From assembly GCF_028693495.1 (NCBI RefSeq), contig NZ_JAQUVG010000020.1, forward strand, positions 1 to 38,909: a DNA stretch of 38,909 bases, written 5' to 3'. The notes beneath the pieces were generated by a model. That model had not been told where the DNA came from. It searched no databases and worked only from the letters and a program-made list of their open reading frames with translations. The stretch is from Zoogloea sp. (lineage in GTDB: Bacteria; Pseudomonadota; Gammaproteobacteria; Burkholderiales; Rhodocyclaceae). Numbering within the stretch: position 1 is the first letter of the stretch; each line of letters begins with the position of its first letter. Shown piece after piece: positions 22,817 to 31,936 of this stretch. Position numbers and translations under genes: made by a program.

Positions 22817-23308
22817 ATGCCGTCCAATCCTGTTTCGCACCGTCCTTCCGTAGTGCTGTTGCTCGGCCTGCTTGCGTTCAGCAGTGTGGGCTGTGCTGAG
22901 ACCGCCATTTATCAGCAAGGCAGCTCCAGGACGGTGGTCCGCCAGACCGATGGAGACGCGCCGACACGGAGTACCGTCGAGCGCACCCCAACGAGTCAGA
23001 AAATCATCACCCGCACGGGTAAGAGCACCGACGTCACCATTCAGAGCAGCAGCCCGAAGGGTGCGCCCCCTGCAGGCCGGGATGTGAGTTCAAGACGGAG
23101 TCGAGCCACTGCCGCTCCCGACATGATGCAGGAAGACTGTGGGCCGCAGCCCGGGAAGAAGGCAGGGCCCGGTGCCACGAACCGTGAGTGCACCGATGTG
23201 GAGTACGACTCCGTGGATGACATGGAGGCTGCAGCCAGAAAACGTTTTCGCCCTGTGCCATCGGTCGACGACCTGGAAGAACGCGCAAAGCGCCGCATTC
23301 AGCGTTGA
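22817..23308 (+). CDS. Probable lipoprotein of the curlin-like locus
   Basis: The chosen ATG at 22817 gives a 163-residue precursor; an in-frame ATG at 22805 adds four residues. The N-terminus has a signal segment, VVLLLGLLAFSSVGCAET, with Cys about 26 as possible lipid site; SVGC is an imperfect lipobox. The next residues, IYQQGSSRTVVRQTDG, weakly echo the Q-x-G curlin spacing. The middle is rich in Ser, Thr, Arg and Pro and looks disordered; two Cys (DCGPQPG, RECTDVEY) lie near 115-130 and the C-terminus is a charged helix (MEAAARKRF, DLEERAKRRIQR). I do not recognise a family. Position between the fibre-subunit-like genes and the barrel gene suggests an assembly role at the outer membrane. 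Confidence 0.7.
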   Translation: MPSNPVSHRPSVVLLLGLLAFSSVGCAETAIYQQGSSRTVVRQTDGDAPTRSTVERTPTSQKIITRTGKSTDVTIQSSSPKGAPPAGRDVSSRRSRATAAPDMMQEDCGPQPGKKAGPGATNRECTDVEYDSVDDMEAAARKRFRPVPSVDDLEERAKRRIQR

Positions 23309-23465
23309 TTACCCGGGTAGTGGCACGGTATTGAGTCAGGTTACAGGGCATCTCGAAGGTTCATGTTCCCGGCATGACTGATCAGGCAAGATCATCCCTG
23401 TTGATGCATCTCGGTGGCCTTGCTGCTGTCAGCCCTTCGAGATGTTCATCGCAGGAGTGGTGAAG

Positions 23466-24917
23466 GTGTCCTCTAAGATCAGGCTGCAACATGCAATTGC
23501 GATTGCCTCGGTGTGTTGTGTACCGGGGGCATGGGCGGACTCGGAAGTGAGTCTGAATGGCGGGGCGTTTCAGGCTGCGTCATCACCCGTGACCGTGTTT
23601 CAGGGTAATGCCAGCACCTTGCAGAATGCCGCAGCGGCTGTCGAGCGGGGCGCGCAGTCCGACTCCTGGATCGATCAGGCGGGCTATTACAACCGGGCTG
23701 CCTCGGTGCAGCTGGGCTCTGCCTCGGAACAGAACGTCAAATACAGCGATCTTTACCAGCAAGGTCGCTTCAATCGTGGACTGATCGCTCAGGTCGGGCA
23801 GACCGCGACCGATACCCAGAGCATCAATACCAAACAGACTGGCGATGGCGCGACCAATGCGCTGTTCACGTTCCAGACTTCCGCCAATCCTGCCGATTGG
23901 GATCGTGTCGATGCGGCCTGGGCCAGTCTTGATTTGGCCCAGGCAAAAACGGTAGCGCACAACTTTATCCATGCGCCGGAGCTCTCGCGTGGCCAGGTAC
24001 GGATGGCCGAGGATGTGGCGATGCAGTTCATTTCCGGTCTGGCTCAGCAACAGGATATCGACCGCTTTGCCCCGCAGGGCACGGGAGCGGGGCCGGGTTT
24101 CGTCATGCTCAATTACGGCAAATCGCGCCGGGACGACGTGCTGGGTGCCTTGGGTTATCGACAGCACACGCGCGGGTTGACCGTGGGGGTGCGGTACGCA
24201 CTGACGCCTCAGACCCGGCTGGGGGTGGCGCTGAATGTATCCGATGCTGATGCAGGCCTGCACCAGGACATGGGTTCGGTGGCGACCCGGGCTTATCAGC
24301 TTGCCGGTTTCGGGACTCATGCCCGTGGTCCATATCAACTGGACTGGATGCTGAGTTGGGGGCGTTTTGACTTCAATGCCCGGCGCTTTGCCGACGCGAT
24401 GCGGGTGAGTTCCGATAACCAGGGCCAGGCTTATACCGGGCGCGTGCAGGGGAGTTACTTCCTGCAAGCCGAGCAGGTGCGCTGGGGGCCGTTCGTGTCG
24501 GTCACCTACACTCGAGCCACGAGTGATGCCTACAACGAGCAGGGCAACGTGCTGCTGGCTCAGCAGGTAACGAAGGAAGACCGTCGCCGCTTGCTGGGGT
24601 CACTGGGTGCCGCGTGGCATCTTGATGGCAAGCTTTCTTCCGGCAGGGCCTTGCGCTCGCATGTCAAGCTCGAGTGGGTTCATGACAAGGGGATTGACAG
24701 CCGGGATCATGTTTCGTCCCGTTTTGCCATGGAGCCGGATGTCCAGGTGGTGACCCCGCTGCGCGATTCAGCGCTGGAGCGATATGGAAGGATTTCTGCG
24801 GGCATGCAGCTGGCTGTGACGGCGCAGATCGATCTCGTGCTGGCAGGTCAGCACCAATTTGGCAGTCAGAGCTTCAGGCGGGATAACGCCTATCTGGGTT
24901 TGTCCTGGGTGTTTTGA
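23466..24917 (+). CDS. Outer-membrane beta-barrel (autotransporter-like) protein with curlin-repeat N-terminal region
   Basis: I chose the GTG at 23466 because AGGAG stands 8 nt upstream and it gives a clean signal peptide (cleavage after AWA); an ATG at 23442 is in frame but has no ribosome binding site. The 483-residue protein has three parts. Residues about 25-130 carry 11-residue-type half-repeats with curlin spacing, for example SDSWIDQAG, YYNRAASVQLG, KYSDLYQQG, RFNRGLIAQVG and QSINTKQTG. A linker of about 75 residues follows. The last 280 residues are alternating amphipathic strands (LTVGVRYALTPQTRLGVALNVSD, GPYQLDWMLSWGRFDF, RRDNAYLGLSWVF) ending in Phe, as in autotransporter barrels. 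It may anchor or export the curlin-like subunits. Confidence 0.85.
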   Translation: MSSKIRLQHAIAIASVCCVPGAWADSEVSLNGGAFQAASSPVTVFQGNASTLQNAAAAVERGAQSDSWIDQAGYYNRAASVQLGSASEQNVKYSDLYQQGRFNRGLIAQVGQTATDTQSINTKQTGDGATNALFTFQTSANPADWDRVDAAWASLDLAQAKTVAHNFIHAPELSRGQVRMAEDVAMQFISGLAQQQDIDRFAPQGTGAGPGFVMLNYGKSRRDDVLGALGYRQHTRGLTVGVRYALTPQTRLGVALNVSDADAGLHQDMGSVATRAYQLAGFGTHARGPYQLDWMLSWGRFDFNARRFADAMRVSSDNQGQAYTGRVQGSYFLQAEQVRWGPFVSVTYTRATSDAYNEQGNVLLAQQVTKEDRRRLLGSLGAAWHLDGKLSSGRALRSHVKLEWVHDKGIDSRDHVSSRFAMEPDVQVVTPLRDSALERYGRISAGMQLAVTAQIDLVLAGQHQFGSQSFRRDNAYLGLSWVF

Positions 24918-24946
24918 TTTGACCCCTGCAAACCTTCCCGATCTCC

Positions 24947-25342
24947 ATGCCTGATCTTGCTCAGCGCCTGATCGACAAACTCCGGGCGGAGGGCTGGACG
25001 GTTGAGGTTGCGGGGGGTCTCCTGACGGCGAAAAAAACCACCATCAACAGTACATGGCTGTTTGGAAGCCGGCGTGTAGCACACCGGGTGTGCGTGCGCA
25101 TCGATGCGCAGTCACACGCGGTGCGTGTTCAGGAGCTTGCCAAAGAGACTGTCGTCGGCATTCCGCCGCCAAGTTTCAGCGTCACTCGCAGTACGCAGAC
25201 CGGATTGGTCTTTTCCGAAGCGCGCAGGGAGCGGGGATTCGGCGGTGGGGGAGACGCCAATTATGGCGAACTGCATGCCTGGCTGACGGAGGAGTGCACG
25301 CGTATCGGGTGGGTTTGCGAAACAACAATGGGCCAACCCTGA
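24947..25342 (+). CDS. 131-residue protein of unknown function
   Basis: I do not recognise a family. The protein is soluble, without signal peptide or membrane segment. It begins MPDLAQRLIDKLRAEGWTVEVAGG, a helix plus strand, and continues with alternating strands, a Gly-rich loop (RGFGGGGDANYGELHAWL) and two Cys near the C-terminus (EECTRIGWVCETT). It starts 29 nt after the barrel gene and is probably on the same transcript, but the cytoplasmic character gives no evidence of a role in fibre assembly. No clear ribosome binding site precedes the ATG. A terminator-like hairpin lies 60 nt after the stop. Confidence 0.7.
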   Translation: MPDLAQRLIDKLRAEGWTVEVAGGLLTAKKTTINSTWLFGSRRVAHRVCVRIDAQSHAVRVQELAKETVVGIPPPSFSVTRSTQTGLVFSEARRERGFGGGGDANYGELHAWLTEECTRIGWVCETTMGQP

Positions 25343-25402
25343 GATTCTGCGCCCTGCCACTTCTCGGGTCGAGCAGGCGGCGGGGCGTCAGTCCGGGCGG
25401 CA

Positions 25403-25423
25403 GGGCTGTCAGCCCAGTTTTTT
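25403..25423 (+). terminator. Intrinsic terminator of the curlin-like locus
   Basis: On the plus strand GGGC-TGTCA-GCCC (25403-25415) is followed by AGTTTTTTC. The stem is short, but the run of six T is the best on this strand nearby. The site overlaps the last codons of the convergent gatB gene, so the T-run is also the Lys-rich GatB C-terminus in reverse, which lowers the weight of the signal. Confidence 0.45.
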
Positions 25424-26869
25424 CTTCAGCAACTCATTTACCTGGGCCGGGTTGGCCTTGCCCCTGGAGGCCTTCATGCACTGGCCGACGAGGGCGTTGA
25501 AGGCCTTTTCCTTGCCGGCCCGGTATTCATCCACCGATTTCTGGTTGGCGGCCAGGACCTCGTCGATGATCGCCTCGATGGCGCCCGTGTCGGTGACCTG
25601 CTTGAGGCCCTGGGCTTCGATGATAGCGTCCGCCGACTCCCCCTCCTTGTTCCACAGGGCCTCGAAAATCTTCTTGGCGATGGCGTTGGAAATGGTGTTG
25701 TCGGCGATGCGGGCCACCAGGCCGGCCAGTTGCGCGGCGCTCACCGGGCTGGTGCCGATGTCCAGCTCAGCCTTGTTGAGGCGCGCGGCGAGTTCGCCCA
25801 TCACCCAGTTGGCGCAGGTCTTGGCATTGGCCACACCGGCAGCGGCGACGGCGTCCAGGTAGAACTGGGCGACTTCGCGGCTGGCGGTAAGGGTGGCAGC
25901 GTCGTAGGCCGACAGGCCGTGTTCGCTTTGGAAGCGGGCTGACAGGGCGCCAGGCAGTTCCGGCATCTCGCCCTTTACCCGCGCGATCCAGTCCGCGTCG
26001 ATCACCAGCGGCAGCAGGTCGGGATCGGGGAAGTAACGATAGTCGTGGGCGTCTTCCTTGCTGCGCATGGCGCGGGTTTCGCCGCTGTCCGGATCGAACA
26101 GTACGGTAGCCTGCTGGACCGTGCCGCCGTCTTCGATCAGCTCGATCTGCCACTGAGCCTCGTAGTCGATGGCCTGCTGCAGGAAGCGGAAGCTGTTGAG
26201 GTTCTTGATCTCGCGGCGGGTGCCGAACCCGGTCTGACCGCGGGGGCGCACGGAGACGTTGGCGTCACAGCGGAAGGAGCCCTCCTGCATGTTGCCGTCG
26301 CAGATGTCGATCCAGCGGACCAGGGCGTGCAGGGCCTTGGCATAAGCCACAGCTTCGCTTGATGAGCGCATCTCGGGTTCGGAGACGATTTCCAGGAGTG
26401 GCGTGCCGGCCCGGTTGAGGTCGATCCCAGTCATCCCGTGGAAGTCTTCGTGCAGGCTCTTTCCGGCATCTTCTTCCAGGTGGGCGCGGGTCAGGTTGAC
26501 CACCTTTTCATAATGGCCACCCTTGCCGTCCGGCACCATCAGGGTGATCTGGCCACCCACCACCACAGGCAGTTCGTACTGGCTGATCTGGTAGCCCTTG
26601 GGGAGATCCGGGTAGAAATAGTTCTTGCGGGCGAAGACACTCTTCGGTGCCACTGCGGCGCCGATGGCCAGGCCGAAGCGGATGGCCCGCTCGACCGCAC
26701 CCCGGTTGAGTACCGGCAGTACGCCGGGCAGGGCGATGTCCACGGCGCAGGCCTGGGCGTTGGGCTCGGCTCCGAAGGCGGTGCTGGCACCGGAGAAGAT
26801 CTTGGATCGCGTGTTGAGCTGGGTATGCACTTCCAGCCCGATGACGACTTCCCAGTCGGTTCTGCTCAT
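25409..26869 (-). CDS. gatB: Asp/Glu-tRNA amidotransferase subunit GatB
   Basis: GatB is the tRNA-binding kinase subunit of GatCAB, which converts Glu-tRNA(Gln) or Asp-tRNA(Asn) to the amidated form. The 486-residue protein starts with the family signature [22 protein letters not shown]; further motifs are [41 protein letters not shown] and [18 protein letters not shown]. The C-terminal YqeY-like helical domain ends in [16 protein letters not shown]. It is the last gene of the gatCA-lipoprotein-gatB run, 22 nt downstream of the lipoprotein gene. Confidence 0.97.
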   Translation of the reverse strand: MSRTDWEVVIGLEVHTQLNTRSKIFSGASTAFGAEPNAQACAVDIALPGVLPVLNRGAVERAIRFGLAIGAAVAPKSVFARKNYFYPDLPKGYQISQYELPVVVGGQITLMVPDGKGGHYEKVVNLTRAHLEEDAGKSLHEDFHGMTGIDLNRAGTPLLEIVSEPEMRSSSEAVAYAKALHALVRWIDICDGNMQEGSFRCDANVSVRPRGQTGFGTRREIKNLNSFRFLQQAIDYEAQWQIELIEDGGTVQQATVLFDPDSGETRAMRSKEDAHDYRYFPDPDLLPLVIDADWIARVKGEMPELPGALSARFQSEHGLSAYDAATLTASREVAQFYLDAVAAAGVANAKTCANWVMGELAARLNKAELDIGTSPVSAAQLAGLVARIADNTISNAIAKKIFEALWNKEGESADAIIEAQGLKQVTDTGAIEAIIDEVLAANQKSVDEYRAGKEKAFNALVGQCMKASRGKANPAQVNELLKKKLG

Positions 26870-26891
26870 GTTTGCTCTCTAATGTGCGTGT

Positions 26892-27410
26892 TCAGTCGCA
26901 TTTGCCCGTGGGCTTGTCGATCAGCAGGGGCCACACGTAATCGTGGGCGCTGGAGGGGGAGCACAGGTGATGACAGCCGGCAAAGGCCACAGTGATCTGT
27001 TCGCCCTGCTCCCACATGCGGACCCTGCAGTCGCGCTTGCCCTTGAGCTCGATGGAGGGCAGGGCCTGAGTCTGCTCGAACTGGGCCAGATCGTAGCGGC
27101 AGGAGCCGCGCCTGGGCATCACAAGTTCGATGTTCATGGCCTTGACCTTGGAGTTCTCCACATCCACCCGCGCCTTGCCGAAGTTGCCGGTCTCGTCCCT
27201 GAAACTGCACTGGGTGGCCACGGTGAAGGTGCGCAGGGGCATGGGCTTGAGCCGGCGCGTGCTTTCCGGAAAGCCGCTGGCGGCGGCCGGGCTGGCGACC
27301 TGGGGCGCTCCGGCCGGCGGTGCCGGCTGACGGGCATGCTCGGTGGTGGAGCAGCCGGCCAGCAGGACCAGGGCTGTGACCAGGGGCAGGGCTGTGCGCA
27401 GGAGGGTCAT
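26892..27410 (-). CDS. Lipoprotein of unknown function inserted in the gat operon
   Basis: This is a 172-residue precursor, MTLLRTALPLVTALVLLAGC, with a good lipobox (LLAGC, Cys 20). A Pro/Ala-rich linker of about 35 residues follows, then a compact domain of about 115 residues with at least seven Cys (CSFRDETGNFGKARVDV, GSCRYDL, RDCRVRMWEQG, AGCHHLCSP, GKCD) that probably form disulfides in the periplasm. I do not recognise the family. The start at 27410 has GAGGTAG upstream; in-frame codons further up belong to gatA shadow. It lies 7 nt after gatA and 22 nt before gatB, so it is almost certainly co-transcribed with them, though no functional link to tRNA amidation is obvious. Confidence 0.82.
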   Translation of the reverse strand: MTLLRTALPLVTALVLLAGCSTTEHARQPAPPAGAPQVASPAAASGFPESTRRLKPMPLRTFTVATQCSFRDETGNFGKARVDVENSKVKAMNIELVMPRRGSCRYDLAQFEQTQALPSIELKGKRDCRVRMWEQGEQITVAFAGCHHLCSPSSAHDYVWPLLIDKPTGKCD

Positions 27411-27417
27411 GGCTACC

Positions 27418-28872
27418 TCAGAAACCGGCAGGTACCCGTGCATGCCAGTCGGTGACCTGCTGGAACTGGTGGGCCGCGTTGAGCAGGCGGGCCTCTCCGA
27501 AGTAATTTCCAATCAGCTGCAGGCCCACTGGCAGATCACCGCTGCCGAAGCCGGCGGGGTGAGACAGGGCGGGCAGGCCCGCCAGGTTGACAGCGATGGT
27601 GTAGATGTCGGAAAGATACATCTGAACCGGGTCGCCGCTCTTCTCGCCGATGCCGAAAGCCACGCTGGGGCTCACTGGGCTGGCGATCACGTCGCACTTC
27701 TGGAAGGCCGCCTGGAAATCGTTGGCGATCAGGCGGCGGAGCTTCTGGGCCTTGATGTAGTAGGCGTCGTAGTAGCCGTGAGAGAGCACGTAGGTGCCTA
27801 CCAGGATGCGGCGCTTGACTTCGTCACCGAAGCCCTGGGCCCGGCTCTTGCAGTACATGTCGTTGAGATCGCTGTAGTCTGCAGCCCGGTGACCATAGCG
27901 CACGCCGTCGAAGCGGCTCAGGTTGGAGCTGGCCTCTGCCGGGGCGATCACGTAATAGGCGGGGATCGCCAGGCGGGCGTTGGGCAGGCTCACTTCCACG
28001 GTGGTGGCGCCCAGCTTGCGGTATTCGGCGATGGCCGCATCCACGGCGGCGCGCACGTCATCGGACATGCCTGCGGCGAAGAATTCCGTGGGCAGGCCCA
28101 CGCGCAGCCCGGCCAGGGGCTTGTCGAGGGCTGCGCTGTAATCCTCGGTATCGCGCTCGAGGCTGGTGGAGTCGCGGGGGTCGTGGCCGCTCATGGCCGA
28201 CAGCAGCAGGGCGCAGTCCTCGGCGCTGTAGCCGAAGGCGCCGCCCTGGTCCAGGGAGGAAGCGTAGGCGATCATGCCGTAGCGGGACACGGTGCCGTAG
28301 GTCGGTTTAATGCCGGTGATGCCGCACAGGGAGGCGGGTTGCCGGATGGATCCGCCCGTGTCGGTGCCGGTGGCGATGGGTACCAGGCGTGCCGCGACGG
28401 CCGCCGCCGAGCCGCCGGAGGATCCGCCGGGTACGGTGTCGGTGTGCCACGGGTTGCGGGTCGGCCCGAAGTGGGAGTTTTCGTTGGAGGAGCCCATGGC
28501 GAACTCGTCCATGTTGGTCTTGCCGACCATTACTGCGCCGGCCTGTCTGAGCAGGGTGACCACGTGGGCGTCGTAGGGGCTGACGAAGTTGGCGAGCATT
28601 TTCGAGCCGCAGGTAGTCCGCACGCCTTCGGTGCAGAACACGTCCTTGTGGGCCAGGGGAATGCCGGTGAGCGGGCCAGCGGTGCCGGCGGCGATGCGTT
28701 GGTCGGCGGCGCGGGCCGCGGTCAGGGCGCCTTCCCGATCCACCGTGACGAAGGCGTTGACCTTCGGATTGCGGGCCTCGATGCGGGCCAGGCTTTCGGT
28801 GGCGAGTTCGACGGCGGAGACCTTCCGGTCACGGAGGGCCGCGGCGATGTCCTTGAGGCTGGAGTCGATCAT
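27418..28872 (-). CDS. gatA: Asp/Glu-tRNA amidotransferase subunit GatA
   Basis: GatA is the glutaminase subunit of GatCAB; it frees ammonia from glutamine and channels it to GatB. The 484-residue protein belongs to the amidase-signature family. The catalytic Lys is in [14 protein letters not shown], and the Ser-cisSer pair is in the glycine/serine-rich [14 protein letters not shown] and [13 protein letters not shown] segments. The start at 28872 gives [23 protein letters not shown], the normal N-terminus; an in-frame extension up to 29031 is gatC shadow. gatC lies 64 nt upstream. Confidence 0.97.
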   Translation of the reverse strand: MIDSSLKDIAAALRDRKVSAVELATESLARIEARNPKVNAFVTVDREGALTAARAADQRIAAGTAGPLTGIPLAHKDVFCTEGVRTTCGSKMLANFVSPYDAHVVTLLRQAGAVMVGKTNMDEFAMGSSNENSHFGPTRNPWHTDTVPGGSSGGSAAAVAARLVPIATGTDTGGSIRQPASLCGITGIKPTYGTVSRYGMIAYASSLDQGGAFGYSAEDCALLLSAMSGHDPRDSTSLERDTEDYSAALDKPLAGLRVGLPTEFFAAGMSDDVRAAVDAAIAEYRKLGATTVEVSLPNARLAIPAYYVIAPAEASSNLSRFDGVRYGHRAADYSDLNDMYCKSRAQGFGDEVKRRILVGTYVLSHGYYDAYYIKAQKLRRLIANDFQAAFQKCDVIASPVSPSVAFGIGEKSGDPVQMYLSDIYTIAVNLAGLPALSHPAGFGSGDLPVGLQLIGNYFGEARLLNAAHQFQQVTDWHARVPAGF

Positions 28873-28936
28873 GTGCGTGCGTTTGAGTGCGGTGCAGGCG
28901 CCGGTCGGGCTGGCGCCGGGAGTGTGCGGGAGCGGC

Positions 28937-29224
28937 TTATTCGATGACCTTGGGAACCAGGTAGAGGCCCGCTTCGGTCTGGGGGGCAACGTTCTGGAAG
29001 GTATTGCGGCGGTTGCTCTCGGTGACGGCATCCTCGCGCAGACGCTGGGCCAGCTCCTGAGGATGGCTCATGGGCTCGACCCCGTCGGTGTTCACGGCCT
29101 GCATTTCCTCGATGAGGCCGAAAATTCCGTTCAGTTTGGACTGGGTGGCTTCGGCCTCGCCGTCGGCGAGTTCGATCCGGGCGAGCTTGGCGATGTGGCG
29201 CACTTCGTCGAGGGAGAGGGACAT
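28937..29224 (-). CDS. gatC: Asp/Glu-tRNA amidotransferase subunit GatC
   Basis: GatC is the small scaffold subunit that wraps around the GatA-GatB interface. The 95-residue protein has the typical [25 protein letters not shown] start, the middle [29 protein letters not shown], and the end LRED...[25 protein letters not shown]. It is the first gene of the gat operon and is divergent from mreB across a 109-nt gap. Confidence 0.96.
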   Translation of the reverse strand: MSLSLDEVRHIAKLARIELADGEAEATQSKLNGIFGLIEEMQAVNTDGVEPMSHPQELAQRLREDAVTESNRRNTFQNVAPQTEAGLYLVPKVIE

Positions 29225-29267
29225 GGCTTTTTACAAAGTTGCTTAAACGACAAAGGTTTGTAGGTTA

Positions 29268-30377
<1,110 letters not shown>

Positions 30378-30444
30378 AGATCCGGTCGAGCGGCCCGGTG
30401 CCGGCGGTGAGCGTCCTGTGCGTCTCGGTCCGACGGCACCCTCT

Positions 30445-30475
30445 ACCCGGGCTCTGTCCGGGTGTTGCTGTTGGT
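30445..30475 (+). terminator. Hairpin between mreB and mreC
   Basis: ACCCGG (30445-30450) and CCGGGT (30458-30463) form a 6-bp stem with a 7-nt loop, followed by the moderately T-rich GTTGCTGTTGG. In the 122-nt mreB-mreC gap it could act as a partial terminator that keeps mreB expression above that of mreCD. The weak T-tract keeps confidence low. Confidence 0.3.
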
Positions 30476-30499
30476 CAGACGAGCTGAGCGAAACGCCCG

Positions 30500-31408
30500 A
30501 TGGTCGGTCATTCACCTCCCCCCTTCTTCAAGCGTGGCCCGGCGCCACGAGTGAAGCTCGCCTTTTTTCTGGTGCTGTCCCTGAGCATCCTGATCAGCGA
30601 TATCAATCTGCGCTATCTGGAAGCCTTTCGCCAGGGCTTGTCAGTGCTGGCTTATCCCTTGCAGATGGCAGCGGCCACACCAGCGGATTTCGTCCGTAAT
30701 GCCTCCAACTACTTTGCCTCCCTGGTCCGCTTGCAGATCGAGAACAAGGATCTCAAGGCGATGCAGTTGGAAGGTGCGGAACGCATGTTGCGGCTGGAGC
30801 AGGTGGAGCAGGAGAATGCCCGCCTGCGTGCCCTGCTGGAATCCCGGCCGCGCCAGCAGGTCAGGTCCATCGTGGCCGAGATCATGTACACCGCGAAGGA
30901 TCCTTTCTCCCGCAAGGTGGTCCTCGACAAGGGCGCCCAGGCCGGCATCGAGCCGGGGCAGGCGGTGGTGGATGATGCCGGTGTGATCGGCCAGATCACC
31001 CGGGTCTTCCCCATGCAGTCAGAGCTGACCCTGCTGACCGACAAGGACCAGGCGATTCCGGTGCTGCTGGTCCGCAGCGGCCTCCGGGCGGTGCTGTTCG
31101 GGTCGGGAGACGGCCTGATGGAGTTGCGCTACCTGGCCGCGAACGCCGATGTGCAGCCTGGCGACAAGGTGGTCACGTCCGGTCTTGATGGCCTTTTCCT
31201 GCCCGGTTTGCCGGTGGCGACGGTGGCCCGGGTGGAACGTGATCAGGCCCAGACCTTTGCCCGCATTCCCTGCCTGCCGGCTGCCGGGGTGGAGAGTTTT
31301 ACCCACGTTCTGGTGCTGGGTAACCGTGAAGCTCTGCCGCCCCGGCCACCGGAGCCGGTCGTCATCAACAAGGGCAAGGGGCGCAAGGCCCGGGCCGCGA
31401 AGGAGTAG
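30500..31408 (+). CDS. mreC: Rod-shape determining protein MreC
   Basis: MreC is a bitopic inner-membrane protein of the elongasome that binds and activates PBP2. The 302-residue protein has one N-terminal membrane segment (VKLAFFLVLSLSILISD, about residues 18-34), a periplasmic coiled coil (RLQIENKDLKAMQLEGAERMLRLEQVEQENARLRALLES, about 77-115) and the paired beta-barrel MreC domain (VLDKGAQAGIEPGQAVVDDAGVIGQI, LMELRYLAANADVQPGDKVVTSGLDGLFLPGLPVATV). A basic tail ends the protein. mreD follows after 3 nt. Confidence 0.96.
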   Translation: MVGHSPPPFFKRGPAPRVKLAFFLVLSLSILISDINLRYLEAFRQGLSVLAYPLQMAAATPADFVRNASNYFASLVRLQIENKDLKAMQLEGAERMLRLEQVEQENARLRALLESRPRQQVRSIVAEIMYTAKDPFSRKVVLDKGAQAGIEPGQAVVDDAGVIGQITRVFPMQSELTLLTDKDQAIPVLLVRSGLRAVLFGSGDGLMELRYLAANADVQPGDKVVTSGLDGLFLPGLPVATVARVERDQAQTFARIPCLPAAGVESFTHVLVLGNREALPPRPPEPVVINKGKGRKARAAKE

Positions 31409-31411
31409 GCC

Positions 31412-31933
31412 ATGCAGCCGACCAACCGTTCGAGCCGCATCCTGCTGCCGGTCAAGATGTGGTTCGTGTACCTGACCCTCTTCGCTGCCCTGTTCCTCAA
31501 TTACATTCCCACGGGGCATCTGCCGGCGGTGCCCGATTTCGTGGCCCTCGTGCTGGCTTTCTGGTGTGTCCGGGAGCCCCTCAAGATCGGCATCGGGGCG
31601 GGTTTTGTCTTTGGTCTGATGACCGATATCGGGGTAGGGGCCGCGTTGGGTCAGCATGCCTTTGCCTACGTGCTGCTGGCTTATGCGGCTAACGAACTGT
31701 CCCGGCGGGTGTTGTGGTTCACTCCGGTGGAGCAGGCGCTGCACGTGCTGCCCCTGCTGTTCCTGTCCCAGGCGATGATGGTGGTTGTCCGTTTGCTGGC
31801 GGGGGCCGAGTTCCCCGGCTGGTGGATGTTCTTTGGCAGTTTCGTTGCTGCCTTGCTGTGGATTCCCCTCCATTACGTGCTGCTGTTGCCCCAGCACCGG
31901 CCGGTGGATCGGGATGAGAACAGGCCGATCTAG
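31412..31933 (+). CDS. mreD: Rod-shape determining protein MreD
   Basis: MreD is a small multispanning inner-membrane protein of the elongasome. The 173-residue protein has about five hydrophobic segments, among them MWFVYLTLFAALFLNYIP, VPDFVALVLAFWCVREP, GFVFGLMTDIGVGAALGQHAFAYVLLAY and VEQALHVLPLLFLSQAMMVVVRLLAG. The conserved GFxxGLxxDxxxGxxLG motif of MreD is present as GFVFGLMTDIGVGAALG. It is 3 nt from mreC and 3 nt from mrdA. Confidence 0.94.
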   Translation: MQPTNRSSRILLPVKMWFVYLTLFAALFLNYIPTGHLPAVPDFVALVLAFWCVREPLKIGIGAGFVFGLMTDIGVGAALGQHAFAYVLLAYAANELSRRVLWFTPVEQALHVLPLLFLSQAMMVVVRLLAGAEFPGWWMFFGSFVAALLWIPLHYVLLLPQHRPVDRDENRPI

Positions 31934-31936
31934 TCC

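Noticed and set aside
27343-28947. Open frame of 534 codons on the plus strand, opposite gatA
   Set aside because: Antisense shadow of gatA; repetitive Gly/Ala/Val composition and no ribosome binding site.
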